From positions 2,552,001-2,616,000 of the forward strand of contig JALIRH010000043.1 in assembly GCA_023055505.1 (NCBI GenBank): 64,000 bases of DNA, in the 5' to 3' direction. Position numbers and translations under genes: made by a program. Positions within the stretch are counted from its first letter, which is position 1. Each line of letters starts with the position of its first letter. Below are positions 30,801-64,000 of this stretch, in pieces. Origin of the DNA: Callipepla californica brunnescens (lineage: Eukaryota > Chordata > Aves > Galliformes > Odontophoridae). The notes beneath the pieces were generated by a model that saw only the letters and a list, made by a program, of their open reading frames with translations, had not been told where the DNA came from and did no database searches.

Positions 30801-33800
30801 CTGGGACATCGACTTCCAGGAAAGCTGCAGCAAGTCTGGCCTAAACTGATTTCCAAATCAATAAAAAGCACTGAAACTTTTTATTTTTACACTAAGCAAG
30901 CAGTGTGCAGTGGTCTATTCCAAAGCATCTCAACAGAAGTGCCTCCAGTCTGATGATGATTTTATTAATTACACAGAAATTAAACAGCCCTCAGGGGTTT
31001 ACTCTAAGACATACGTGAGCGAATAAGTTCCAAGATCACAGAGATGCAAACAGATAAAAGCACACAGCCCTGAGAACACAGCATGCACTCCCTTTATTCA
31101 AACATCACTGTGCAAAGAGCTGCAGAGTACCTCCACAGTGCATTCCCCACTTGTTAGCTCCAGCCATCTGAATTTCAGGCTCTGATGAAGGTAAGCTTCG
31201 TTATGCACATGGGACCAAAGAGCGTTTCTAAATGAAAAACCCCAAGATGCTCTTTGTACAACAAGAATATCCCCTGAACTCACACAGTAGCATTTTTTGG
31301 CAACTTCTGCTTCATCCTCCAACGCGGCTGCTGCACCCATAAGAGGATCCATTTTCTGCACTCAGCACTGGGACAGAGACAGCCACCTCAAACCCAGCCA
31401 CAGTGTGCTCACCTTCACCACCACTCCTCCCCACAGCCTCACATGAGGTGCAGGCCGTGCCCTCAGCACTCAGCTCCCTCTGCCATGCTGCTCACTGCAG
31501 CAGCTCAGCCCCACGCCGGCCCTCTTCTGAGCACCATCCTCACATCTGCTTTGTCATTTCCCAGCGATATGAAGAACAAACAATACAACTCCAGAGCCAC
31601 TCCAAAGCGGGCAGAATAATGGTCTCCCTTCAGAGATACTGCCACCCACACGACAGGCACTGAGGGATGAAGCACCAGTGACTGAGAGCTGTCTGCCATC
31701 GACGAGCTGCACGCTGCCCAGCACTCAGTAGGTTTTTCAGTGCTGGGCACCAACGTGCTTCTCAGCAGGCTTCAAAATCCCCGCTGTGTTCCAGCCCTGC
31801 TCCTCTGCTGTCAGGCAGCCACGCTGCCAGAGAGCATAGCCTCAGTGCTGTGCCAGCTGCAAGAAGGAGACTGGAGCAGTTTATAGGACTCCTCACAAGT
31901 CCTCCTGTCCCCACTGAACTCCTTGCAGGTATGGCTGGCTTCCCCTCAAATTTTCAGCTAGCACCAGGAAACACTGCAGGAATTAAAACACGCGTACGTG
32001 GTGTTGAGAAGTGAGCAGGATGTGTTAAACCACAATGCTACACCATCCCCTCCACGTCAGTGTCTGCTGTACAGGACGGTCAGAGAACAGTGGCCACATT
32101 AAATCGGGGTGTCCCACCCCCACAGCACTCCTGTTGCAGCACTTTAAATGCGGGAGAAATGGGTCAGCTTTGGATACAGCTCAGAAATGAAAATTAAAAT
32201 GGTTTCTGACAGGTAATTAAGCACTCCGCAGCAGAGACCTGAGCCGAAGAGCCCATCACCCCCAGCTCCTCTGCAGAACTGAGAGAAACATCTCAAGCAT
32301 TGCCAAAGAGCTGGCAGTGCTCCTCAGGCCTGACAGCTGGGCCTGGGTGCGTCCCTAAGCCCCAGCACGGAGGGAGCACACGAGCACCAAGCTGGAGCAC
32401 AGCAAACCTGCTGGGAAGCTCTGCCATGTGTGCAGAACCCACACCTGATCCCGATGACAGCCACCCCACGTGGCAGCACAGTACCAAAGCTCACAGCAGC
32501 ACCTGCAGAGGGACGGGAAGCTGTCACGTTTAAGAACAAAAAGCATTACTAAAGCAGAAATAAATGCCATAACTGCGCCTTCGGTTCTTCCAGTGCCATT
32601 TTTTATTTTTGGAGGCTTTTCTTTCACTGAGTACCTCTCGTTGAGCTGAGATCCAACAGCTAAAAGAGCCTTGCCAACAAAGCAAGCTGTTTTATACTCT
32701 CCCCGGTGGGACAAAGCATGCCACCAGCTCAGGTCCTCATCTCGTGACACACACAAGCAAGTTGGGACAACTCCATTCAATATCTGAGCAACACTTACTA
32801 GACAGTGAACAACAGAAGCATTGTAGGAAGACTTCTGGCAGCTACTTCCTCTAAAATGCCATTCCGATCTCATAGCATCACCTGAGGATTTGAAGATGGC
32901 CACGACCACTCTCTGGGAAGCACCAAACCAAAGCCCAGGGTATCAGTAACAGACAGCTCCACCTGCAGAGCTGCACAAAGGAACAGCCCTGTGCTTCCAG
33001 ATTCACTTCTGTGCTACTGAAGCAAAACCTCTGAAGGACTCCAAAGCACACTGCCTTACAGAAGACACGTGTTTCATCACAGAAACACCTACTGCTCAGC
33101 AAACTGCACCATGTCACCACCCCAAACCCATCACTGACATCGGCCTCTTGCTTACAGAGGGGTGATACGTTGGCTTTGAGCTCGGTGAAAGGCAGCAGGT
33201 GCATATCAGGCTCTGTACCAGTTCCAGCTTCAAGACCATCAGCACGTTAAGTATGCCGTAGCAACCTGCGGCCAGTCCCCTCCAGCTCACTGCAGTTCAC
33301 AGGGCACAGCACACTCAGAAGGGTCAGTCCTGCAGCCATCACTGACAGCAAACGCCTCACTCTGCATGCAGTGATCTGCTTAAAAGCCATCGGAAATAAA
33401 GCGGTTTCAGAAGTGGTATCTGGTTCAGCAGGCAAAGAGATGCTGCAGCACACAAGCGTGAGGCCATTTACCCAAAGATTAACGTAATTGGGAAGGAACA
33501 GGTTAAACACTAGCCCTGCTGCCTATGACACTTCCAAACCAATGTAGGAAACCTCACACAACACGTTCCTAACGACTAATTATCTAACCTCTACTAATTT
33601 TCTGAGCACGTGGCTCTAACAGAGCAGCGAATAACAGACAGCACACCCGTTTGGTTTCTGCTATGGAACGAGAAAACCATGTTTTTGTTGTAAGTGGTGT
33701 GAGATGCTCTGCGGGACAAAACCACACTGCTATTGGGCACCTCCCAGAACTGGAGGGAGCTCAGAAATGGGAGGAGAAGGACCTTCTAACGTGAGTGTTA

Positions 33801-34249
33801 GGAGAAAGGGGAACGGCTTCAAATGAAAAGAGATTTAGGCCACGTGTGAGGGGGAAACCCTTCATCCAGAGGACAGCAAAGCGCTGGCACTGCCCAGAGC
33901 CGCGGGCACCCCATGCCTGGATGTCCCCTGTGCTGCCCGAACTGGGGGGGGCTATGAGGGCCCCCCCCCGACCCAAAGCGCTCCGTACGGGTGAGTGACA
34001 TCAGCACAGCAAAGCCTGCCTTCGCTGCACCACCACAGCGCTGAATGGGAAAGCGGAACCGAGCGTGACCGCCCCTTCCCCTCCTCCCCCGCCCCCCTCG
34101 GCCCGCTCCATCCCCCACACAGCGGCCCCTCCCCGGGCTCCGCCGCCGCTCACCTCGTCCTCTTTGTGGTTGCGGATCCCCCGCACCAGGTCCTGCAGGT
34201 TCTTATCGAACATGCGGTCGATGCTGCCTTTCACCATCTTCAGCGCCAT
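10121..34249 (-). CDS. AP3D1: AP-3 complex subunit delta-1
   Basis: Large delta adaptin of AP-3, the coat that carries cargo from endosome/Golgi to lysosomes, melanosomes and platelet granules. 32 exons, minus strand: 34249-34154, 28477-28382, 27724-27644, 27032-26952, 25761-25654, 25306-25177, 24746-24607, 24355-24282, 23738-23689, 22814-22765, 22387-22339, 21694-21549, 21140-20992, 20901-20671, 19454-19223, 18829-18684, 18552-18411, 18148-18077, 17087-17012, 16879-16680, 16168-16095, 14887-14683, 14299-14237, 13684-13583, 13081-12932, 12835-12788, 12598-12409, 11886-11798, 11204-11119, 10758-10637, 10420-10341, 10216-10121. Total 3,654 nt = 1,217 aa, close to the long human isoform as I recall it. 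All junctions are in phase with no frameshift. It begins MALKMVKGSIDRMFDKNL with a strong Kozak GCCGCCATGG and ends EMRETLSKC. The donor after exon 7 is GC rather than GT. Confidence 0.98.
12932..18552 (-). CDS. AP3D1: AP3D1 exons 17-25: acidic/lysine-rich hinge (residues 620-981)
   Basis: Low-complexity hinge between trunk and ear. It starts LDLDAWINEPPSDSESEDE. Three lysine-rich blocks follow: KDKKKKKQKKEKRGK in exon 20, KKSKKPKKKEKKHREKEKDK in exon 22 and KHKKKKHKKEKEEKTKDKKK in exon 25. They are broken by acidic runs (TESEEDIAP; an EEEEEEEE run in exon 24). Exon 23 contains the conserved LDFWLST. Human delta has the same alternation, so I regard it as functional. It is the least conserved part of the protein. 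Confidence 0.93.
13330..13510 (+). mobile_element. Old CR1 LINE fragment in AP3D1 intron
   Basis: Diverged but alignable by eye to CR1 ORF2: GCAGACAGCACCAGGCTGAG, then ACCTGGATGAGCTTAAGAGG. These correspond to the 'ADDTKL...DLD' region also seen in the younger copy at 39596-40482. Confidence 0.6.
17577..17700 (-). mobile_element. CR1 LINE 3' end, minus strand
   Basis: AATCACAGAATCACAGAATT followed by a GTTGGAAAAGAACTTCAAGA-type sequence is the reverse complement of the CR1 3' terminus and its short terminal repeats. Lies in an AP3D1 intron between the exons at 18077 and 17087. The left boundary is clear and the right boundary approximate. Confidence 0.75.
18684..34249 (-). CDS. AP3D1: AP3D1 exons 1-16: adaptin trunk (residues 1-619)
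   Basis: Alpha-solenoid (HEAT/ARM-like) trunk that pairs with AP3B, mu3 and sigma3. Recognisable blocks include FDKNLQDLVRGIRNHKEDE (exon 1), MSHTKPYIRKKAVLIMYKVF (exon 6), VNVICELARRNPKNYLSLAP (exon 7), KTHPKSVQSHKDLILQCLDD (exon 12), GTRHGHLIAAQMLDVAIRVK (exon 14) and PGHIQAVYVQNMVKLYASIL (exon 15). Exons are short (49-232 nt) and separated by introns of about 0.2-5.7 kb. Confidence 0.97.
23990..24152 (+). mobile_element. CR1 LINE 3' end fragment
   Basis: Contains TTTGAGGTCTTTTTCAACCC and AGGCCATTCTGTGAGTCTATG, the CR1 3' terminus. Lies in the AP3D1 intron between exons 8 and 9, antisense to the gene. Confidence 0.75.
24605..24606 (-). other. AP3D1: GC splice donor after AP3D1 exon 7
   Basis: The exon ends AAACTG and continues GCAAGT on the minus strand; the next exon (24355) begins in phase after AATAG. 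The GC donor has an otherwise ideal match to U1 snRNA (CTG|GCAAGT is a usual GC-AG context). All other AP3D1 donors in the window are GT. Confidence 0.9.
26116..26154. repeat. 19-bp direct duplication
   Basis: ATTAAATACTAACCCTGGT occurs twice, 20 bp apart (26116-26134 and 26136-26154), in the AP3D1 intron between exons 4 and 5. A simple local duplication. Confidence 0.9.
28610..28672 (+). repeat. 63-bp sequence shared with DOT1L intron 1
   Basis: Identical at 62 of 63 positions to 38867-38929 on the same strand, starting GCAAACAGAGCATCTCTCAA and ending in the same GGGATACCCGGGGAGGGGA. The single difference is A at 28640 versus G at 38897. Flanks diverge after a few bases. Confidence 0.95.
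30165..30275 (+). mobile_element. CR1 LINE 3' tail
   Basis: Contains GGACTCGATCTACTGAGGTC then CCCTTCCACCCCCTGTGATG, a CR1 3' end. Short, in AP3D1 intron 1. Confidence 0.7.
33720..33960 (+). mobile_element. CR1 LINE fragment near the AP3D1 promoter
   Basis: Shows GGGAGCTCAGAAATGGGAGG, GGCTTCAAATGAAAAGAG and the CACTGCCCAGAGC...GCCCCATGCCTGGATG region of CR1. It is colinear with the copy at 42615-42890, but without the tail array. It abuts the CpG island of AP3D1. Confidence 0.7.
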
Positions 34250-34480
34250 GGCGGCGGCGGGGCCGGGCCGAGGGCCTGCGCCGGGCGCGGAGGGGCCGTG
34301 CCCAGGCGGATGAGCCGCCGCGGCTCCTACTAGCGCTACAGCCGGCTGAGAGCAGCGGGCCGGGCCGCTCACATCCCGGAGGGGAGGCGGGAAGGACGGG
34401 GGGGAGGGGCGGCCCCGGTCCCGGCAGCGGGCAGCCCGCGGCCTCCGGGTGCTGACAAAATGGCGGCCGGTCAGCTGAGG
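34250..34480 (-). promoter_or_regulatory. AP3D1: AP3D1 5'UTR and core promoter (CpG island)
   Basis: CpG-dense sequence immediately upstream of the AP3D1 ATG on the minus strand. The ATG has a perfect GCCGCCATGGC context. An AAAATGGCGGCC (YY1-type) motif lies at about 34457-34468. No TATA box is apparent and the TSS could not be fixed. Confidence 0.6.
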
Positions 34481-34486
34481 GCTCGG

Positions 34487-34652
34487 CCACGCCCCGCGAG
34501 TGGCCACGCCCTTTCCGGTCTCCGGACCGCCCACCGGCGCTAGGCCACGCCCACACGCCTTTCCCGCGCGCCCTCCAGTGACCGCCGCCAAGCCGCTTTT
34601 CCGCTGGCCACGCCCACCGCGTGGCCACGCCCACCTCCTTGTAGCCACGCCC
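34487..34652. promoter_or_regulatory. Cluster of CCACGCCC (KLF/SP-type) boxes
   Basis: Six copies of CCACGCCC begin at 34487, 34504, 34545, 34608, 34625 and 34645, nearly all as GGCCACGCCC or AGCCACGCCC; a seventh lies at 34826. All are in the same orientation, with irregular spacing (17-63 bp). The motif matches KLF/SP family boxes (GGGCGTGG). The cluster lies directly upstream of AP3D1, facing DOT1L. Confidence 0.7.
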
Positions 34653-34849
34653 ACCGGCAGTCCCACGTGGCAGCGCAGCGCGTCGGCGCGCTCTCCCTTC
34701 CCCCCCCCCCCCACCTCCTGTACAGCCCACGCGTGACATCGCACACCTCCCTCGGGGCGGCACCCGCAGCTCCGCGCGGGGCCCTCTCCCCTCTCCGTGT
34801 TCCCTCAAAGCCGCTCCACTTCGTCCCACGCCCCCGGGGCCGCCCCCAC

Positions 34850-34900
34850 TGCCGCCATCTCGGCCCCGCTCCCCCCGCGGCCGCCCCCGAGATGGCGGCA
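34850..34900. promoter_or_regulatory. Inverted repeat of YY1-type motifs
   Basis: TGCCGCCATCTCGG (34850-34863) and its exact reverse complement CCGAGATGGCGGCA (34887-34900) flank a 23-bp G/C spacer. Each arm carries the GATGGCGGC core of a YY1 site. Confidence 0.8.
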
Positions 34901-35710
34901 TTAACCCTTCGGGTCCCCGCGCCTCCCCCCGAAATAATTAACAGAACCTCCTCGGGCCCGTTCAGCCCCAGCAACGGAGGAGCGTTTATTTTATCGCTGT
35001 GCCCGCCCCGTAACCTCCGGCACCGACTCGTCTCGTCTCCAGTAGCAACGGTTCACCGGGGCGGAGGGACCTCTGCTGGCGAAGCGCTTAATTATTCCGT
35101 TCCTTCTCGCGACCCCACAGCGCCTGACCCACGCAGCCCGACCCACGGCTCGTGCACCTCTTGCCCCGTACATCCCTCGTGCCACGCGTCCGTGGAGCAC
35201 GGCTTGTGCCACCCGCCCCACGCGCACTCCTCGTGCACCGCCCGTGCAATGTGCCCGCTCAGCCAACGCGAGGACTTTGGCTGCTGACTAATTAAGGAGC
35301 GCCCTAAAGACCCAATGAGAGCTGATGAGCCGCGCAGAGCTCGTGCCACGTCCTGCACAGATCCAACCCCGAGTGCCGCCACGGCCTCGTGGTGTCACAC
35401 GGTGCACTATCACAGCGTGGCTCTGCCGTGGTCCTGCAGCGTCACCCGTGTGCCACCACGGCCCCGCAGTGCCAGCACCGTGCTGTCACCTGCGTCTGCC
35501 CCGATCCCACAGCGTCATACCACATACACCTCTGCAACGTCACCCGGTGCCACCGCAGCCCCGCTGTGCCACATGTCCCCCGTGTGCCACCACAGACGGC
35601 AGCGCCAGCCTCGCGCTGTCACCTCCGTGCCACCGCGGCCCCGCAGTCTCACAGGCTGCCGGCTCTGCGCTGTCACACAGGCACTGCGCTGTCCCGCAAT
35701 GTCAGCAGGG
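34901..35710. other. AP3D1-DOT1L interval, degenerate repeat flank
   Basis: No gene is recognised. From about 35320 the sequence is built of loosely repeated GTGCCACC and GTGTCACA modules with CACGG and CCGCAGTG cores. It looks like a decayed version of the 19-bp array that follows. Confidence 0.6.
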
Positions 35711-35719
35711 TGTCACCAA

Positions 35720-59549
<23,830 letters not shown>

Positions 59550-61152
59550 TGAGTCGTGTCTGCTTCCCAGCTTTACCTTGATCCTAAGGATGATGCTCTC
59601 TGAGATGTCCTCCCTGCAGCCTCTTTCTGTCATTTATTTTTTGCTGTGTACAGCTCTCTCAGGGCTTTTCAGAAGCCGTTGGAAGGTTTATTCTTCCAGC
59701 ACTCTGTTGGTCACAGTGTCTGGCTGTCTCGTGTCTTCTCTTTGTGTTAATCCCTTCCTTTCCCCCTCCTCCTTCATATGGTCTGGACCTTCTCAGTGTC
59801 TATGCCCTCCTGCAATAAACAAAGGCTGAAGCTTTACGTCCTGCAGGCAGGTGAAGGTGTGCTCAGTGGGATCATTGCTGCAGGGTTGGCAGGGGCTTGG
59901 AGTTCTGCATTGAAGAGCAGCAGTGAGGTTAAGGCAGAGAGTCCCAGGAGTGGTAACAGGGCAGATGGTGTCCAGGTGGAGCTGCAGTTGGGTGTGTGGG
60001 CTCAGAAGGATAGCAAGCAGTTAGCTGTCCCCTGGAAAGAGTCAGGATGAGATGCTCCGAGCATGAAACCTAGACCAGGAGCAATCACAGGCATCTGTCT
60101 GTCTTGGGCTGGGGGCATGTGCTCCAGAAGCTTTCCACTTCTGACTATTCATCATTGCAGATATATTTTTCACTCAAGAATAGCAGTTCTAAGCTTGCAC
60201 AGATCTACAGACTGGTGTTGTTCCCACCCCTTCTCTTTTTCTTACCTTCTTGGCATTAAGAAGCTGCTCTTCAGCTGATGGCTTGCCTGTGGGGAAATCT
60301 ATATGTAGTCACAGCACAACAACAGCCCACTGGGAGCTCTGAAAATACAGTGTTGGTGCTTCTGTGCCAGTTCCCCGTGTTCAGGAAAGAGGGTGGATGG
60401 ATCAGGGCTGTTCCCTCGTTGTGCAGAGACAGAGGGGCACTCTTCTTGCTCTGAGGTTACACATTTTTGGGGAACTGCTTCTACTTTTCTCCTTCTTACA
60501 GAGCTCAAATGAAAGTGGCGGCTCATTACTGCAAGCCAATCCTAATCTTCTGGGGCTCTGCTGCAGCCCTGAGCCCTTCCTGTGGTGTGTGCCAGGTGAT
60601 GAAGGATGCTCTCCCACTAGGAATTAGGCTGAGAAGGTGACAGTGCCACCTCTGTGCACTTCCTCCCTGAAGTGCCTTGGCTGGGTGGTGTGGGCCCCTC
60701 CAGCAGTGCGCTGGGCTTGCTGTGGGACTGCTTTGTAGCAGGATTGATATTGAGCTGCTAACTCTTTCCTGCTGTGGAAACACTGCGAAGGCTTCGCTCT
60801 TTGTGAAGTGGCCATATGGCATTTTTCCATTGTGTCACCCGGCTGGCATGACATGAAAGGAGCTGTTACTTGAAGATACTCTGCTTATGAGCTGTGCAAT
60901 TTAAAGAATAGGAGAGGAACTCGGAGTAAAATATTGGAAGCATATTGATTGCCTTAGGCAGCAAGCATTTCCATATTGTGCATTCCAAGCGATGGAATCC
61001 GGTGCTATATGGAAACAAAGCTCCTTAGTTTCTGCTAGATTTTATAACTTTGTTTCCTGAAAAAGCATTCAGAATAAAGTTTCTCTTTCTTTTGATTATG
61101 CATTTTGCTTTTCTGGAAAGCAGGGTCCCAAATTTCCATCTGCTGGAGATGG

Positions 61153-61335
61153 AAGAAGAATCACAGAATGGCCTGGGTTGAAAAGGACTTAAAAGGACAT
61201 TGAGTTTCAACCCCCCTGCAGTGGGCAGGGCTGCCAGCCACCAGACCAGGCAGCCCAGAGCCACATCCAGCCTTGCCTTGGATGCCTCCAGGGATGGGGC
61301 ATCCACAACCTTTCTGGGCAACCTCCTCCAGGTTC
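61153..61335 (-). mobile_element. CR1 LINE 3' end, minus strand
   Basis: AATCACAGAATGGCCTGGGTTG, then CAGGCAGCCCAGAGCCACAT, TGGATGCCTCCAGGGATGGG and GCATCCACAACCTTTCTGGG, a well-preserved CR1 in reverse orientation in DOT1L intron 7. Confidence 0.88.
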
Positions 61336-61664
61336 TGTGCTTATATTATCTGAAGACCTGAACGTTTCTGATAGCTTGTTGCCAAAACGATTAATAAGAG
61401 TCTGATGCTGCAGTCTGTGATCAGCTGAGCTTAACCTGGGGGTTCTGCCCTGTTGTTTTAGGCACTCATGAGAAACACATAGATCTGTTGAGAAGAACCA
61501 AAGAGGAGGGGAAGCATGGCAGAAGTTCAGTGGGAAAAAGGCTCAGGTCCCACTTGCTGCTTTGCCTGGGTGATGGGGACAGTGGTTTTGGCTTTGTGCT
61601 GTGGCTGCTGTCTTGCTGTAAAAGTTAAACCTGTGGCACGTAAGGTGGCAATAACTCCTGGAGT

Positions 61665-61765
61665 TGAATCACAGAATTGTAGGGATTGAGAGGGACCTGT
61701 AGAGATTGTGGAGTCCAATGCCCTGGCAGAGCAGGCTCCCAACATCAGGTTGCACAGGTTGAGCC
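61665..61765 (-). mobile_element. CR1 LINE 3' end, minus strand
   Basis: GAATCACAGAATTGTAGGGA, GAGAGGGACCTGTAGAGATT, CCAATGCCCTGGCAGAGCAG, AACATCAGGTTGCACAGG: a reverse-orientation CR1 of the type that gives 'CCCTACAATTCTGTGATTC' ends. Confidence 0.85.
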
Positions 61766-64000
61766 ACAAGCCTTGGTTTTAGGTTCCTAATACAAATAGA
61801 TTTTTGACTTTTCCCTGAAAAGTGATCAGTTGAGCGTCTTACATGTTGTCATGTAACTAGTGTTAGTTCAGTGGTGTGGGCTTGCTGCCCTTGTCAGAAC
61901 TGCAGCCTCCCCTCTGGAGCTGGGAGCTCTGAATTGGGTGTACGAGTGAGCAAGATATGGTGGTGGCATTTAAAACCTCTTCGTGTTTCCATTACATTTT
62001 GCCCACAATGGTAAACAAATGGTAGAAGAAAATCTCTCTGGCAGTGGGTGATGACTGCAGCTCCCCAGCAGGAGTGTCCATTCTGGAGTGGGGGAAAGAT
62101 TGCTCAGCATATACTGACATGGGACATCTACCTCCAGCTCATGTGGGTCATCCTGTCTCATAAACCTGTTTCTAAATGAGCAGAGTTTCCCTTTAAGTGT
62201 CAGGCTGTTCATTCTCATGATTCTAATTGGGGAAAGAAAATCATGGTGGTGACTTTCTGGTAGGATTCTCTCATAGCATTTTGTATTCGGTTGCAGCGTT
62301 TCAACTTGCTTGTAAATGCTTGCATCTTTATGCCTTTGTTGCTCAGTTTCAGTTGCTCCTCTGCTTTCCTGACGTCTGGTTCTCAGTCAGTGGGCGTTAT
62401 TGAATGCCCATTGCTATTCCCCTCTGGTGTATTGGGAGGGAATCCGTTATGGCTCCATGCATTATGCTGGGGTGTTCCATTTCCTTTCAACTCCCCTTAT
62501 CTGCTCGTTTCTCTCCCCGCTTCTCTCGGAAGTTTCCAAAATCAGCTTTGCCCCCATTCTTTTAAAGCAAAGGAGATTTTCTGAGGTCATCAGGCCTGGA
62601 TAACATAGAGGGCCTGACCTGGGGGGGACCTCTGCCTGTGTGCAGCTGTCTCATTAAAAAGCAGTACTGCCATTAAGAGACGGATGGGTTTTCATGGTTT
62701 CTAGCTGTAAATACCCTCACATGGACCCAACATCAGAGCCGTCACCAGGTACGTGGGGCACTGCCATGCAGCAGAAAGTCATCTTCCCTTGAAGTAAGAT
62801 TTCAGGCTGCCCTCTGTGCCGCTGTGCTGCTTTGCTGAGGCCAGCACCCCATCCTTCGTGGTCTCTGTTCTGAGCTCCAGCAAGCAGTGATTTGTGCAGG
62901 AGGAGCATCGCCTCTCCTTTCCTCACAGCAGCTGCTATACAGTTCGGGGCAGTCACTGGCATCACTGTGCTTAAAAATCCCACTGCTCTACAGGAGTAAG
63001 GAGAAGGCAGGAGGGCTGGATGGCCCAGATATTTTTGAATGCCCTATTTCAGCGGGAAACGCGATGTTTTGGTATTCAAAAGGGCCTCCAAAACATCCCC
63101 TGTGGCTTTGAAATGATGCCACGTTTCGGAGGTTTGGATCCATGCCTCCGGTTATTTTTGAAAAGAACAGGAACCTAAAAATATCCGTGTGTACTTTACC
63201 AGGCAGAATGGACTGTGTTGGTTTTGTTTTTTTTTCCTGTGAGCCAAGTGTTTGCACGGAGGCTGCTGGAATGAGGCGTGCTGCGTGCGAATTTATGGCC
63301 CCGGTGAGAACGAAGCCTTCCTCCGAGCAACCAGAGAACAAGTTGAGTTGGAAGGGAAGCTCTCAAGGCCGTCTGCTCCCACTCCTTGCACTGAGCAGGG
63401 ACCCCACAGCTCTGCTGGGTGCTCAGAGCCCCCTCCCCTGAGCTCGGGTCTCTGCAGGGATGGGGTGCAGCCAGCAGAGCTGCTCTGCTCCAGGCGGGTG
63501 GACACCTTGCTGCCACTGTGACACTGCCAAGTACAGTCTGCACACTCCGTAGGGCAGAGCTACCCGTTGGAAAAACCTGAATATCAACCTGTTTTCCCTT
63601 CTAAGTTTAGAAACAACGCGGGCTGGCAGCTCTCTGAAGCGGATTTCAGCGAGCTAATTATCCTTTTAGATAAAGCACGTCTCCTGCGTTGTCTAATCAG
63701 ATGAAAATATCTGCATTACAGATGGCCCCTTCCATTCATTATTTACTAAGCAGATTACGTTTCTCGGGGAGAGGAGGAACGTGATGGGGGTGGGGACACT
63801 GGTGGGATGAGATTGAGTGCATCCCTGATGCAGGGACTGAGTCCTGCTGGTGTCAGCAGCCCTGCACCCAGGCAGGAGTGGAACTGCTTTCCCACTTGTT
63901 TTGCTCTCCAAATTAGTGTTACCCATGGAGTTGAGTGGAATATGGGGGGGAATTTCGTTGGATCCCTTATGTCAGCTGATAGTAAAGGTTTGGTTCCTCT

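Larger units (their letters stand above)
28478..34153 (-). other. AP3D1: AP3D1 intron 1 (5.7 kb)
   Basis: The largest AP3D1 intron. It holds the 63-bp sequence shared with DOT1L intron 1 (28610-28672), a perfect MEF2/TATA-like CTATAAATAG at 29933-29942, CR1 tails at 30165-30275 and 33720-33960, and the downstream part of the AP3D1 CpG island (33950-34153). No exon with family similarity was found. Confidence 0.7.

Overview
This is vertebrate nuclear DNA, most likely from a bird of the chicken order (Galliformes). The evidence is the many CR1 LINE fragments, four genes with clear vertebrate orthologues and GT-AG introns, very GC-rich gene-dense sequence with long G/C homopolymers and many minisatellites (typical of an avian microchromosome), and short intergenic gaps. 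Gene order is MKNK2 (-), MOB3A (-), AP3D1 (-), DOT1L (+). This matches the block on human 19p13.3 and, as I recall, chicken chromosome 28. Species is inferred from style, not proven.

Layout. 1-5000: MKNK2 on the minus strand, running off the left edge, so its last coding exon is missing. It has a 100-N gap where one kinase exon should be, and four exons carry single-base indels relative to the expected frame. 5000-8260: MOB3A, three coding exons, complete, 216 aa. 8260-8955: a 0.7 kb spacer. 8955-34250: AP3D1, with all 32 coding exons recoverable (3,654 nt, 1,217 aa) and one GC-AG intron. 34250-37380: the head-to-head interval between AP3D1 and DOT1L. It holds CpG-rich promoters, repeated CCACGCCC boxes, a palindromic pair of YY1-type motifs and a 1.2 kb array of a 19-bp CpG-bearing minisatellite. 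37381-64000: DOT1L, exons 1-7 (217 codons, up to the middle of the methyltransferase fold), continuing off the right edge.

The genes are housekeeping or signalling genes rather than one pathway. MKNK2 is the MAPK-activated kinase that phosphorylates eIF4E. MOB3A is a Mob-family adaptor. AP3D1 is the large delta subunit of the AP-3 vesicle coat. DOT1L is the histone H3K79 methyltransferase. I saw no virus, CRISPR array, RNA gene or intact transposon. The least explained parts are the AP3D1/DOT1L interval and its minisatellite, a 63-bp sequence shared by introns of AP3D1 and DOT1L, a tandem array built from CR1 3' tails, and the cluster of apparent frameshifts in MKNK2.

Exon boundaries were placed by hand from splice signals, reading-frame phase and remembered family sequences. 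Every AP3D1, MOB3A and DOT1L exon junction is in phase.
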